From assembly GCA_947165155.1 (NCBI GenBank), contig CAMUZI010000006.1, positions 1-47,625 on the forward strand: a DNA stretch of 47,625 nucleotides. The letters run 5' to 3'. The notes beneath the pieces were generated by a model. That model was not told the origin of the DNA. It worked only from the letters and a program-made list of their open reading frames with translations, and did no database searches. Below, piece after piece: positions 26,010 to 34,993 of the stretch. This stretch comes from an uncultured Clostridia bacterium (GTDB lineage Bacteria > Bacillota > Clostridia > Oscillospirales > Acutalibacteraceae). Every line of letters begins with the position of its first letter. Position 1 is the stretch's first letter. Both the position numbers and the translations under genes were made by a program.

Positions 26010-29000
26010 TTTGTTCCTCCGATTTCATTGATATTTACCAAACAAATATTATTTTGCGTGTAATGTGCACTGATAACATCTGCTAACCCTAATGCTGTAT
26101 CAATTGAAGTTATACATAAAATTTTATTTTTCATAGCTTTCAAACGCAATAAACGAAAATCCCCAACAGAAGTATCCATAACTGCTCCAGTATAAACAAT
26201 GTAATTTATTTTTTTATTATCGATGAGATCATATATATCATCGTTTTCCCATACATTACGAACAATTGTAACATCTAATCCTTTATTTCGAATAGTTTTC
26301 GCAGTATCTGGAGTAGCATATAATTTTATGCCTAAATCAGTAAATTTTTCAGCTAATTTAATAGCATCAGAATAGTCATAATCTTCAACAGAAATTAGAA
26401 TTCCACCATCTTTGTTATTTAATTTGCAAGAGTTAATATCTATATCTGCGGCAATTAATCCCTTATATAAAGCCTCTGTTTTTGTTCGACCAATTCCCAA
26501 TACTTCGCCTGTAGATTTCATCTCTGGCCCCATAATAGAATCAGCATCTGAAATTTTTTCAAAACTAAAAACTGGAACTTTTACTGCATGATACTTAGAA
26601 ACAGGTAAATATTTAGAAGCATACCCTATATCTTCTAATTTTTCTCCCAACATAACACGAGTAGAAAGTTCAATCATAGGAATTCCAGTAACTTTGCTTA
26701 TATAAGGAATAGTTCGGCTAGCACGTGGATTGACCTCAATTACATAAAGTTCATTATTATTAACTAAGTATTGAATGTTAAAAATTCCTTTTGCTTTTAA
26801 TCCATTTACAATTTTGAAGGAAGTATCATAAATTTTTTTCTTCATAAAACTATTAAGACTATAAGCAGGATAAACAGCTATTGAATCACCAGAATGTATA
26901 CCTGCACGTTCTATATGTTCCATAATCCCCGGAATTAAAATATCTTTACCATCAAAAATACAATCAACTTCAAGTTCAATTCCAGGCATATATTTATCTA
27001 TAAGAACTGAATTGGAAATAGATTTATCAGATAATATACCTTCCATGTACAATTTCAGTTCTTTATTATTTCGCACAACACGCATACTCTGTCCGCCAAT
27101 AACATAAGATGGACGAAGAAGAATTGGAAATCCTAAAACTTGAGTTGCAATTAAAGATTCATTGTAAGTATGTGCTGTTACAGCTTTTGGACGAGAAATA
27201 CCTATATTTTCCAAAAAAGAATCAAATTTTTCTCGATTTTCCGCAATATCTATAACATTTGCAGATGTTCCAAGTATATTAATACCATGTTGACTAAGAT
27301 ATTTCACAAGTTTAATTGCTGTTTGACCGCCAAAAGCGACTACTACTCCTATTGGATTTTCTTTTTTTATAACATTAAGTACATCTTCCGGTGTAACTGG
27401 TTCAAAATAAAGTCGATCACAAATATCATAGTCAGTAGAAACAGTTTCCGGATTATTATTAATAATTACTACATCCCATCCAAGTCCCCTAAGAACTTCC
27501 ACACATTTTACTGAACTATAATCAAATTCAATTCCCTGACCAATGCGAATAGGACCTGATCCTACGACTAAAATACATTGTTTTTTGTTATCAGTATTAT
27601 CTTTTTTATTAATATTCTCATCATAATAAGAATAATAATATGAAGACTTACCAAAAGCACCATCGCATGTATCAACTGGTTTATAAGAAGCATTTATATG
27701 TAAAGGAATTGAACAATTAGAAATTTCTTCTAGTGCATGGTCTGTGTATCCCAATTTTTTACCTTTTATATATAATTCACTCGTCAGATTATTATCAATT
27801 TCTTTTTCGTAATTGACTAGGTTTTTGATTCTACTAATAAAAAACGGATTAATTTTTGTTATTTCGTGAATTTTGTCAGCAGATATGCCTATTTTTAAAG
27901 CTTCAAAAATTGTAAATATACGTAGATCATCTATGCAATGTAGTTTATTTTCAATATCATTAGAATTTATTTTATTTAAATTTAATGTTTCTTGATTAAT
28001 TTCCGCACCACGAATAGCTTTCATTAATGCTTCTTCTACAGAAGAGCCAATTGCCATTATTTCACCGGTAGCTTTCATTTGAGTACCCAACGTACGATTT
28101 ACATTAGTAAATTTATCAAACGGCCATCGAGGTAATTTTAGAACTATATAATCTACTTTAGGTTCAGTATGTGCAGTACCTGAAGCATTTTTATCGAAAG
28201 TGATTTCATTAAGCTTATATCCAATAGAGGCCAGAGTTGCTACTTTTGCAATCGGATATCCGGTAGCTTTACTTGCTAATGCAGAAGACCTCGAAACACG
28301 CGGATTTACTTCAATTACATAATATTTTGAAGTTTTTGGATCATAAGCAAACTGACAGTTACAACTACCTACTATCTTTAGTTCTTCAACAATTTTTAAC
28401 GATGCATCTCGCAAAATACTGAGATTTTTATCATCTAAAGTCAGTGCAGGAGCAACAACTATAGAATCGCCCGTATGAACACCAACAGGATCAATATTTT
28501 CCATACTACACACTGTAACAGTATTTCCATTGAAATCACGTATGACTTCAAATTCAAATTCTTCATATCCAAATATATATTTTTCAATAAGAACTTGATG
28601 AATAGGGGAAACATTGATCCCATTTGAAGCTATATTTATTAACTCTTCTTTCGAATAAGCAACGCCTCCTCCTTCACCTCCAAGGGTAAAAGCAGGACGA
28701 ATTATTACTGGATATCCAATTTTCTCAGCAATTTCAATAGATTTATCTAATGAACTTGATGTATCCGATGGAATTGTAGGTATATTAATTTTTTTCATAG
28801 ACTCTTTAAATAATTGTCGGTCTTCAGCTTTATTAATACCATCTATACTCGTTCCCAAAATTTGAACATTATTTTTTGACAGAAATCCCTCTTTATCTAA
28901 TTGAGAAGCTAACGTAAGGCCAGTTTGACCGCCTAAAGCAGCGATAATGGAATCTGGTTGTTCAATTAAAATAATTCGTTTTAAAACTGGAATGGTAAGA

Positions 29001-29197
29001 GGTTCGATATATATTTTATTAGCCATATCGCGATCAGTCATAATAGTAGCTGGATTAGAATTTACAAGAACAATTTCAATACCTTGTTGACGTAAAACAC
29101 GGCATGCTTGAGTTCCAGCATAATCAAATTCAGCTGCTTGCCCAATTACAATCGGACCGCTTCCGATAACGAGAACTTTTTTTATACTTTTAATCAT
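26006..29197 (-). CDS. carB: Carbamoyl-phosphate synthase large subunit
   Basis: 1063 residues with the two duplicated ATP-grasp halves: first half starts VLVIGSGPIVIGQAAEFDYAGTQ, second half repeats VVGSGPIRIGQGIEFDYSSV; each has EVNPR(V/A)SR; a C-terminal MGS-like allosteric domain follows. It supplies carbamoyl phosphate to ArgF. The small subunit carA (glutaminase) is not in the window. AAGGAG lies 6 nt before the ATG. Pyrimidine control cannot be seen; the Arg leader suggests arginine control. Confidence 0.97.
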   Translation of the reverse strand: MIKSIKKVLVIGSGPIVIGQAAEFDYAGTQACRVLRQQGIEIVLVNSNPATIMTDRDMANKIYIEPLTIPVLKRIILIEQPDSIIAALGGQTGLTLASQLDKEGFLSKNNVQILGTSIDGINKAEDRQLFKESMKKINIPTIPSDTSSSLDKSIEIAEKIGYPVIIRPAFTLGGEGGGVAYSKEELINIASNGINVSPIHQVLIEKYIFGYEEFEFEVIRDFNGNTVTVCSMENIDPVGVHTGDSIVVAPALTLDDKNLSILRDASLKIVEELKIVGSCNCQFAYDPKTSKYYVIEVNPRVSRSSALASKATGYPIAKVATLASIGYKLNEITFDKNASGTAHTEPKVDYIVLKLPRWPFDKFTNVNRTLGTQMKATGEIMAIGSSVEEALMKAIRGAEINQETLNLNKINSNDIENKLHCIDDLRIFTIFEALKIGISADKIHEITKINPFFISRIKNLVNYEKEIDNNLTSELYIKGKKLGYTDHALEEISNCSIPLHINASYKPVDTCDGAFGKSSYYYSYYDENINKKDNTDNKKQCILVVGSGPIRIGQGIEFDYSSVKCVEVLRGLGWDVVIINNNPETVSTDYDICDRLYFEPVTPEDVLNVIKKENPIGVVVAFGGQTAIKLVKYLSQHGINILGTSANVIDIAENREKFDSFLENIGISRPKAVTAHTYNESLIATQVLGFPILLRPSYVIGGQSMRVVRNNKELKLYMEGILSDKSISNSVLIDKYMPGIELEVDCIFDGKDILIPGIMEHIERAGIHSGDSIAVYPAYSLNSFMKKKIYDTSFKIVNGLKAKGIFNIQYLVNNNELYVIEVNPRASRTIPYISKVTGIPMIELSTRVMLGEKLEDIGYASKYLPVSKYHAVKVPVFSFEKISDADSIMGPEMKSTGEVLGIGRTKTEALYKGLIAADIDINSCKLNNKDGGILISVEDYDYSDAIKLAEKFTDLGIKLYATPDTAKTIRNKGLDVTIVRNVWENDDIYDLIDNKKINYIVYTGAVMDTSVGDFRLLRLKAMKNKILCITSIDTALGLADVISAHYTQNNICLVNINEIGGTK

Positions 29198-29256
29198 TGT
29201 CTTCTCCTTAAAAATAAATATTTTTTGTTTTATATTTTCCTCTAGAAATAAATAAA

Positions 29257-29283
29257 CGACGCTACCAAATCAAAATAGCGTCG
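29257..29283 (-). terminator. Arg attenuator 2, terminator hairpin
   Basis: Minus-strand RNA: CGACGCTA (29276-29283) pairs with TAGCGTCG (29257-29264), 8 bp, then TTTATTTATTTC. The same TAGCGTC sequence occurs upstream at the B arm (29337-29345 region), so the 5' arm can pair with either copy: terminator or antiterminator. Confidence 0.75.
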
Positions 29284-29311
29284 GGGCATAAACATAAGTG
29301 CTTAAAGATAA

Positions 29312-29404
29312 CTAAGGTCTTCGAACACAAGCAAACCAGACGCTATAATCTAAACGTCGTCTGATACATCTGCACCTTTTAATCAAAAGTAGTAACCCGA
29401 ACAC
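29312..29404 (-). CDS. Arg-codon leader peptide 2
   Basis: 30 codons from GTG 29404 (AGGAG 11 nt upstream). It contains Lys-Arg-Cys-Arg-Cys-Ile-Arg-Arg-Arg-Leu (AGA CGA CGT) and ends CVRRP. Arm A CAGACG (29358-29363) overlaps the Arg codons and pairs with arm B CGTCTG (in 29337-29345). An upstream ATG gives a different, 10-codon frame that stops early; the GTG frame is preferred because it aligns with leader 1. Confidence 0.8.
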   Translation of the reverse strand: MFGLLLLIKRCRCIRRRLDYSVWFACVRRP

Positions 29405-29445
29405 CTTTTATTCATCTCCTATAAGTCTCCATAAACTTCTTTCGT

Positions 29446-29474
29446 TATATAAAATACAAAAATTAATTTGTCAA
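29446..29474 (-). promoter_or_regulatory. Promoter of carB-argF
   Basis: Minus strand: TTGACA (29469-29474), 17-bp spacer starting AATTAATTTTT, -10 TATATA (29446-29451). The transcript would start ~35 nt before leader peptide 2. Confidence 0.8.
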
Positions 29475-29490
29475 GTAAAATTACCTGATA

Positions 29491-29620
29491 GGCATTGCTG
29501 AAAATAGATAGATAAAGCAAAATAATTCGAGCAAACCGGTTAAAAAAACAACGGGAACAAAGTGATCAGCAAACTTTGTTCTCTCGTATTTCGGGTGATA
29601 ATTCCGCGATCCCATCCCTT
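29491..29620. repeat. MITE-like inverted-repeat element, copy E
   Basis: Begins GGCATTGCTGAAAATAGATA and follows the reverse complement of copy B for ~130 bp (through TATTTCGGGTGATAATT), then loses its right terminal repeat. The internal hairpin is AACAAAGT/ACTTTGTT, one compensatory pair different from copy B. It lies directly upstream of the carB promoter. Confidence 0.75.
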
Positions 29621-29687
29621 TAATAACGCCGATTTTTACTAAACAAAATAACGATTTAAAAAGCGCACTTGCGAGCACATACTCCAA

Positions 29688-29879
29688 CTAATTTTCCTCG
29701 TATATATTCAATTCCTTTGCTTTATTAACCAATTCTTCTCTCTTATTTTCATCTTCGATTCCATTGAGCTCATAGCTGTAAACTTTAATTTCATGAGATA
29801 TTTTATAGTTAATTTGATCCTCAAGACTCAACTCATGAGCAGAAAAGCCAAGGTATGAATAAAGATCCCCACACGCCAT
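29688..29879 (-). CDS. Small hypothetical protein, possibly the 3' part of the next gene
   Basis: 63 residues (MACGDLYSYLGF...), acidic, with no family I recognise. It overlaps the end of the 29833-30432 frame by 47 bp in another frame. Both are on the same strand with no ribosome site between, so a frameshift in one original gene is the likeliest explanation. Confidence 0.4.
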   Translation of the reverse strand: MACGDLYSYLGFSAHELSLEDQINYKISHEIKVYSYELNGIEDENKREELVNKAKELNIYEEN

Positions 29880-30432
29880 CCGAATTCAATTTGTCAACAA
29901 ATTTATTCTTCAATTTCTTTTCAAGCTCACCTCGTACTTGAGGCGCAAGACCACAAATAACTCTAAGGTCAATATTACCAACTTTGTACTCAAGCTCACA
30001 CAAAATTTGATCTACCATGTATTTTATGTCATTACTATAATATCGAAGCACATTTAGTTTATTCCCCTTTAATGCTTGAAATTCATTTTCGTTGTATAAA
30101 AATTTAACACTATCAAAATAAGGGACCTTATAATAGTCTTTTTCATCTACAATTAGATTTGAAATACTTTCAAAATACCTCGCCACTTGTCCCTTTTCGC
30201 TATTGTTCACCACAAATGAGGCTGTATCTTTTTTCCTCTCATTCCCCTCCGCCAAAACATAACCAGAAATACAAAGAGTCGAACCGTCTTTCAAGTCTAA
30301 CTCAAAAAATAAGAACTTCCTGCCTTGATACTCATAACATTTCATATCAATATTATTTTGTAGATAATTTAATATATCAACGTACGATTGCTTATCCACA
30401 TAACTTCCAAATTTTATCTCATCAACCTCCAA
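29833..30432 (-). CDS. Hypothetical protein next to a truncated recombinase
   Basis: 199 residues from TTG, or from an in-frame GTG ten codons later; no canonical start with good spacing. Mixed alpha/beta composition with no signal peptide and no motif I recognise. The tail after NSDG looks like out-of-frame sequence and continues sensibly in the 29688-29879 frame. It lies ~50 bp downstream of the truncated recombinase, suggesting cargo or debris of the same element. Confidence 0.5.
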   Translation of the reverse strand: MEVDEIKFGSYVDKQSYVDILNYLQNNIDMKCYEYQGRKFLFFELDLKDGSTLCISGYVLAEGNERKKDTASFVVNNSEKGQVARYFESISNLIVDEKDYYKVPYFDSVKFLYNENEFQALKGNKLNVLRYYSNDIKYMVDQILCELEYKVGNIDLRVICGLAPQVRGELEKKLKNKFVDKLNSDGVWGSLFIPWLFCS

Positions 30433-30483
30433 ACTTTTTTTGTTTTTTACCTTAAGCCCATCTTTTCAAATATGCCGAATTTT

Positions 30484-31410
30484 CTATCCAAACCATACAT
30501 ACCAAAACCCAATTATGATTCCCTTATGTTTTCCAACGGAGATAATCCAATCAGAAATAGGAGCATTTTGGTTGTTATTGAAATGTTTGTTAAAGCTCGT
30601 AAGTCCTAATTCTTTGGGGAAATCTTTCTCATCAAAATAAATATGAGATCCATTTCTCCGGAAATAATCCAAAGAATCTTTGTCGGCAGTGCAGTAAACA
30701 GGATTAGTTAAAATATGTCTGATAGAAACAGGTATGAAATGTTTACCATTGATGGTTCGAATATCATTTTCAAAAAGATATCGACTAACAGACATGATAT
30801 TTCCGATTTCAAGAAATTTAGAAAATATGAGGCGGACGGTATCAATATCTTTGTTAAGCATAAGATAACTGGCTTTCTTAATTTTCCCATCAATGATAAC
30901 GTTTTCCTCTTCGAATGGGGAAAAACCCAAAGGAGAAGGACCACCTAGCCAACGTCCAGTACGAGCAAATAAGAGCAAATTATCTTTGATACGCTCAGCA
31001 ATTGATTCTCGTTCCATTTGTGCAAACACAGCACATATGTACATCATCGCACGCACAATTGGAGCTGAGGTATCAAATTGTTCTTTGACCGATACAAATT
31101 CAATTCTCTTTGATTCGAGACTCTTTATAAATGAAGAGAAGTCGCTAACGCTTCTACTTATTCTATCGAGTTTGTAACACACAAGGTAGTCAAATTTACC
31201 TCTATTGATGTCTCCGATCATCAACTTAAATTGAGGACGATTAATATTTTGACCTGAAAACCCTTCATCTTGGTAGATTTGTATTTCTTCATCTAAGACG
31301 TCAGTTTGGATTCTCGATTGTATGTATTTCTTACACATTTTTATTTGATTTTCGATTGATTCCCCTTCCTCTGTGCAAACAGATTTTCGGGAGTATATTG
31401 CGAATTTCAT
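30484..31410 (-). CDS. Serine recombinase, C-terminally truncated
   Basis: Site-specific recombinase (resolvase/invertase catalytic domain plus recombinase domain). Catalytic Ser in IYSRKS near residue 8-10; YQDEGFSGQNINRPQF; CYKLDRISRSVSDF; a recombinase domain follows to ~residue 300. The zinc-ribbon and coiled-coil end normally present (total often 450-550 residues) is missing: after VGKHKGIIIGFW the frame runs into WYVWFG and stops. GAGG precedes the ATG. Probably inactive or altered in function. Confidence 0.85.
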   Translation of the reverse strand: MKFAIYSRKSVCTEEGESIENQIKMCKKYIQSRIQTDVLDEEIQIYQDEGFSGQNINRPQFKLMIGDINRGKFDYLVCYKLDRISRSVSDFSSFIKSLESKRIEFVSVKEQFDTSAPIVRAMMYICAVFAQMERESIAERIKDNLLLFARTGRWLGGPSPLGFSPFEEENVIIDGKIKKASYLMLNKDIDTVRLIFSKFLEIGNIMSVSRYLFENDIRTINGKHFIPVSIRHILTNPVYCTADKDSLDYFRRNGSHIYFDEKDFPKELGLTSFNKHFNNNQNAPISDWIISVGKHKGIIIGFWYVWFG

Positions 31411-31449
31411 TGTTACCTCTATTCAAATTTTAAATATTAAGGAGAAAAT

Positions 31450-31647
31450 ATGTGTTTTTATGATTCATTAGATAGATCTATTCAACATGAGTTTTGTTCG
31501 AATTGCAGATGCATAATCGAACCTCAAGATGAAACGTGGAAATTTGGGAATTATTTGTTTTGCGGTAAATGTTTCGAAAACAAAAAAGCCCCAAGCAAAC
31601 AAACTTGGAGCGAACCAAAGAACGCGAAGATTATATTCACAAACTAA
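31450..31647 (+). CDS. Small putative zinc-ribbon protein
   Basis: 65 residues. Two Cys pairs, C-x2-C (FCSNCRC) and C-x2-C (FCGKCF), spaced ~20 residues, as in a zinc ribbon or LIM-like knuckle. AAGGAG 5 nt before ATG. It is divergent from the truncated recombinase, with a 39-bp gap. Function unknown; phage-type small regulator is plausible. Confidence 0.6.
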   Translation: MCFYDSLDRSIQHEFCSNCRCIIEPQDETWKFGNYLFCGKCFENKKAPSKQTWSEPKNAKIIFTN

Positions 31648-31660
31648 AAAAAGGTTATAG

Positions 31661-31819
31661 ACTCGTATCTACAAAAATAAACTTGAAAACCAAGTCAAAG
31701 TTACTGAAGTCATTGTGGAGAACGTTAATTTTTGTATCTCAAATGAGGTAAAGAATGATGATGGGGATATATTATTTAAAAATGACTCCCAAAGTAGATA
31801 TGACCATTTCCCAAAATAA
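31661..31819 (+). pseudogene. Single-stranded DNA-binding protein C-terminal remnant
   Basis: 53 codons open from ACT 31661: TRIYKNKLENQVKVTEVIVE matches the SSB OB-fold segment 'QTRSY.NK.G..VyVTEV..e.V.F', followed by an acidic tail. It has no start and no N-terminal half, and the usual final DDDIPF tip is replaced. Remnant of a phage ssb. Confidence 0.65.
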
Positions 31820-31822
31820 AAT

Positions 31823-32482
31823 TTATTTATTCAATTGTTTACGAATATCATTTAACCATTTGCCTTTATATTTAAAATATCTTGGTCCAGCAAGAGACCA
31901 TTTACTTTGCTTAAACTTAGTAGCCAACGCCGTCAAAGACCATTTTTCACCATTGTATTCTACGTGACAATCGTCAATTACTTTACACATCAATCCAGAT
32001 TTTTTATCTCTTCTATTACAATATTCTACGAACACTCCAACAGGGATATTACACGAAGAAAACGAAAAAGGCTTAAACTTTTCATTTTTTTGTTCCTCGA
32101 CGTCCTCAGCAGTATCGATGGATTTCATATCCTTTTCACTCGGTTTAATACGTCTTAATTTGTTTTCACACCCATTTATTTCAGCAATTGCTTTCAATAT
32201 GGAGTAAGCATCTTCTGGAGATATAGCATAAAACTCTCGAACGCGTTTTCGACCATTAAAATTCTCAATAGAACGCAAATTCGGGTTTAATTTATCTATA
32301 ATCGAGTGAATCTTTACATCAGATAGTCTTGAATTTACTTCATATATGGCATAAACACGAAAAGCAAAAGGAATACATTCACTACGATTTAAATCTTTAA
32401 GACGTTCTTCAACGTTGTCTGCGTATCCGATTTTAACATAACTTGGAAAAGACGGATTAGTCAAAATATAAATTACCCCAAT
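31823..32482 (-). CDS. GIY-YIG (T5orf172-type) nuclease-like protein, no canonical start
   Basis: The frame begins GVIYILTNPSFPSYVKIGYA, the GIY-YIG core with the T5orf172 pattern (VKIGYADNVEERLKDLNRSE), then a C-terminal domain (EKWSLTALATKFK... GPRYFKYKGKWLNDIR) found with such proteins. To include the GIY strand translation would have to start at ATT 32482 (GGTGA 6 nt upstream); the first standard start, TTG 32464, removes it. An upstream in-frame TGA excludes a longer version. It may be a phage-borne homing-type nuclease or a decayed relic. Confidence 0.65.
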   Translation of the reverse strand: MGVIYILTNPSFPSYVKIGYADNVEERLKDLNRSECIPFAFRVYAIYEVNSRLSDVKIHSIIDKLNPNLRSIENFNGRKRVREFYAISPEDAYSILKAIAEINGCENKLRRIKPSEKDMKSIDTAEDVEEQKNEKFKPFSFSSCNIPVGVFVEYCNRRDKKSGLMCKVIDDCHVEYNGEKWSLTALATKFKQSKWSLAGPRYFKYKGKWLNDIRKQLNK

Positions 32483-32586
32483 AAAATTTCACCTCACCTA
32501 TCCGTATCATCACTATTATAAGAAGTAAAATTTTACCAGTCAATTTTAAGTGTTAAAATTGTATAAATTGAACACATTACAAAAAT

Positions 32587-32727
32587 GTGTTGTTGACTGA
32601 AAAAGAATTTCGAAAACTCGAAAATAAGTATGGTGATGAAGTTTTTGACATTATTGGGCATCTCGACAGTTACATCGAGATGAAAGGGTACAAAGCGAAG
32701 TCTCACTATCTGGCTATCAAGAAATAA
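32587..32727 (+). pseudogene. Phage replication-protein C-terminal fragment
   Basis: 46 residues from GTG, without a good ribosome site. LTEKEFRKLENKYGDEVFD and YIEMKGYKAKSHYLAIKK match the C-terminal tail seen on phage DnaD-like or other replication proteins. The body of the gene is missing. Confidence 0.45.
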
Positions 32728-32820
32728 AAATCTTCAAAAGCTTCGACTAGAGTTCATTGACGATAAGAAAAAAGGTCATAACGCACGTCCAACTTCTGGA
32801 TGTACGCAATTTATAATCAA

Positions 32821-33545
32821 CTATTGTACATTAAGAATGACAGTGCACGATTGTTCATGCCAACTTTCATAAACAATCTTAATCAAATTAGAATTTTCAG
32901 ATACAAAAACTGAGTAAGAACCGACGCCACTATGAACAAAAAGAAGACCATCTCCCCAACCATTTCCATGGTCACACTTACTTATTTGCGCCACAGACTG
33001 CACACCAGCAGCAATTGGTTCAAAGCATCATCAATGATAGCCTTAATGCCACCCGGAAGGAAAAAGTCAAGAATTTTTTCATCTTTACTATTCAAAAACG
33101 AAGATAACCTCTCACCATATAACTCAACACTTTGCTTATTTTCATCGGTTACTATTACTGAATCCACGTCTTTCAAGTAAAAAGGATCTATCCCCAAATA
33201 TTTATCCAAACCTCGTTTAGTCCTACTCCTAATTTTATCCAAAACTTCATATTTTTTTTCACCAATGCATTTAATGATTTTTTTCTTAGCCAATTCAACC
33301 CTTTCATTAAAAGCTTCTTTCTCTGATATTGAATTCGACGAATGGTCAGGCTCAATGACATCTTTAGTATTGGTGGGGTAATTCTTAACCCCAAATGCAA
33401 TAGCACCTGCTACACCACCTATGGTAATAACCCCTGACACTACGCTATCATATATCCATGTATTGGTTGAAATTGCCTGAGTTATATGTGAGCACACAGC
33501 GGCAGAGACCAACGCACTTATCAATAACCTCTTAAATGACCTCAT
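32821..33545 (-). pseudogene. Secreted effector-like protein, frameshifted near residue ~185
   Basis: ATG 33545 follows GGGAGG. Signal-type start MRSFKRLLISALVSAAV, then NTWIYDSVVSGVITIGG and a second hydrophobic stretch, then a Lys-rich helical domain. The frame stops at 32982 (LLVCSLWRK), but the next frame, overlapping there, continues as QSVAQISKCDHGNGWGDGLL to a stop at 32821; together they look like one protein of ~240 residues. Domain family unknown. The N-terminal plan groups it with genes 9217, 41438 and 46344. Confidence 0.6.
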
Positions 33546-33601
33546 AGAAAAACCTCCCAAATCAAAGTATACATAGCTTGTAAAAACAAACTACATGCAT
33601 A

Positions 33602-33629
33602 GTAAATCATTTTTTTTTTTTTTGTCAAT
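33602..33629 (-). promoter_or_regulatory. Promoter with poly-A spacer for the effector-like gene
   Basis: Minus strand: TTGACA (33624-33629), then an uninterrupted A run of 13 after the -35 plus TGATT, then TACTAT as candidate -10 (18-bp spacer). Length change in the A run would alter promoter spacing. Confidence 0.45.
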
Positions 33630-33727
33630 AGGTATTTAACAAAGTTGGCAATAAATTCATATTAAATTTGTATTTATTTTGTTATCATAACTCCCAATTG
33701 TTTCTAACTAAAGCCTTATACAGAGTT

Positions 33728-33841
33728 TTGATTTACAAATACGTAGACGAAATGTCTTGGGAACAAATTTCTCAAAAACTTGGATATAGTAAATCATCAT
33801 GCCAAAGATTTTGTAATAATGCTAAGAAAATTTCATTTTAA
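33728..33841 (+). pseudogene. Phage late-regulator C-terminal fragment
   Basis: 37 codons: YKYVDEMSWEQISQKLGYSK followed by SSCQRF, a sigma-region-4-like helix-turn-helix typical of the C-terminus of RinA/ArpU-type phage transcription regulators. No N-terminal part or ribosome site is visible. Confidence 0.5.
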
Positions 33842-33863
33842 TTAAGAAAATCAAATTTTTGGG

Positions 33864-33892
33864 TTGACTTTTTCTACTAAGTTTGATATAAT
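33864..33892 (+). promoter_or_regulatory. Promoter of the Rpn-like pseudogene
   Basis: TTGACT (33864-33869), 17-bp spacer, TATAAT (33887-33892). Confidence 0.65.
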
Positions 33893-33933
33893 GAAAGTGT
33901 TGAATGAACGGTTTTGAGTTTGGTGAGAGTGCA

Positions 33934-34809
33934 ATGGAAGGAAAGAAGAAAATATATAAAACTAAAATTGATGCCGTTTTCAAGATGCTTTTTTGGTGAT
34001 CCGAAAAACAAGGTCATTTTGTCCGATTTTCTTCAAGCTATTCTTGGTTTATCGAATGACGATGTGAGCGAAATCGATATACTCAACCCGTTTTTGAGGT
34101 TAGAAGATATTAATGGTAAGCTAGGGATTTTGGATGTAAATCTCACGACTAAGAGTGGGAAAATAATCGACATCGAGATGCAAGTTAGAAAGGTTGCGAG
34201 TATGCGTCAAAGGGTGTTGTACTATGTTTCAAAATTGTTTTCTGGCCGACTTGGAAATTCAAATCCGTATGGTAACTTAAAAAAGACAATTGGCAATTAA
34301 TTTGCACAGATCATATACTGATTGATGAAAATGATAAATATAAAAATAAGTTTTTAATGAGGTCAGAGGATTCAGTAGTTTTCACGGATGTTGTGGAAAT
34401 CAATACACTAGAATTAAAGAAGGTACCTGGTGTAGATGATAGTAAACTTGCTAATTGGCTCAGATTTTTGGACATGAATGATGAAAAGGAGTTGGATAAG
34501 ATGCAAATACACGGTAATGTTTTTAAATTAGCAGCAGATGAACTGAAAAGATTGTCGGCTGATAAGTAAACGAGAATCATTATTGAAGCTCGAGAGAAAG
34601 CTCTTAGGGATGAGGCAATTCTTATCTCAGAAGCTAAAGAAAATGGTATGAAAAGAGGCTTAGAACAAGGCTTAGAACAAGGTGAAGAAAAGAGCAGGAA
34701 TGAACGCGAAATTGAGATTGCTAAGAATGCACTTGACAAGGGATTAGATCTGAGCACTGTGTCAGCAATTACGGGTTTATCAGAAGAGGAAATTCAGAAA
34801 GTAAGGTAA
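33934..34809 (+). pseudogene. Rpn/PD-(D/E)XK family transposase-like nuclease, decayed
   Basis: ATG 33934: MEGKKKIYKTKIDAVFKMLF, then a frameshift in a T6 run (~33990), then GDPKNKVILSDFLQAILGL and the PD-(D/E)XK region (DVNLTTKSGKIIDIEMQVR: D...ExQ). A second shift near 34283 is followed by ICTDHILIDENDKYKNKFLM, then a nonsense TAA at 34567-34569 inside otherwise continuous frame, and a C-terminal EQG-repeat tail. This family (recombination-promoting nuclease-like) is common in multicopy form in host-associated bacteria. Dead by at least three lesions. Confidence 0.8.
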
Positions 34810-34993
34810 ACATATGTTTGAAATCTATTTTAGAAATTTATTCAGCAATTATATGTTTTCATAATTTTGATGAGTTTTGAGGCGTTTTGAAGCGATTTGA
34901 AACGACTAGCTGTGGTATGATATTAGAATGCGAGAATTGTATGTATACAAATTTTGCGTAGTTTCTAGTTTTTTCAACTAAGCTTACGAGATG

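Noticed and set aside
24752..29474. The two arginine leaders as T-box riboswitches
   Set aside because: There is no T-box core (GGTGG...ACCGCG) and no stem I motifs, while a conserved peptide with Arg codons and A/B/C/D stems explains the region.
29481..29687. A 68-codon minus-strand ORF with hydrophobic stretches
   Set aside because: It reads through repeat copy E, has no ribosome site, and its composition follows the repeat sequence.
33914..33990. The start of the plus-strand ORF at 33914 as the true start of the Rpn-like gene
   Set aside because: The family N-terminus (KIDAVFKMLF) is in another frame beginning at ATG 33934; the 33914 frame is out of phase until the T-run frameshift.
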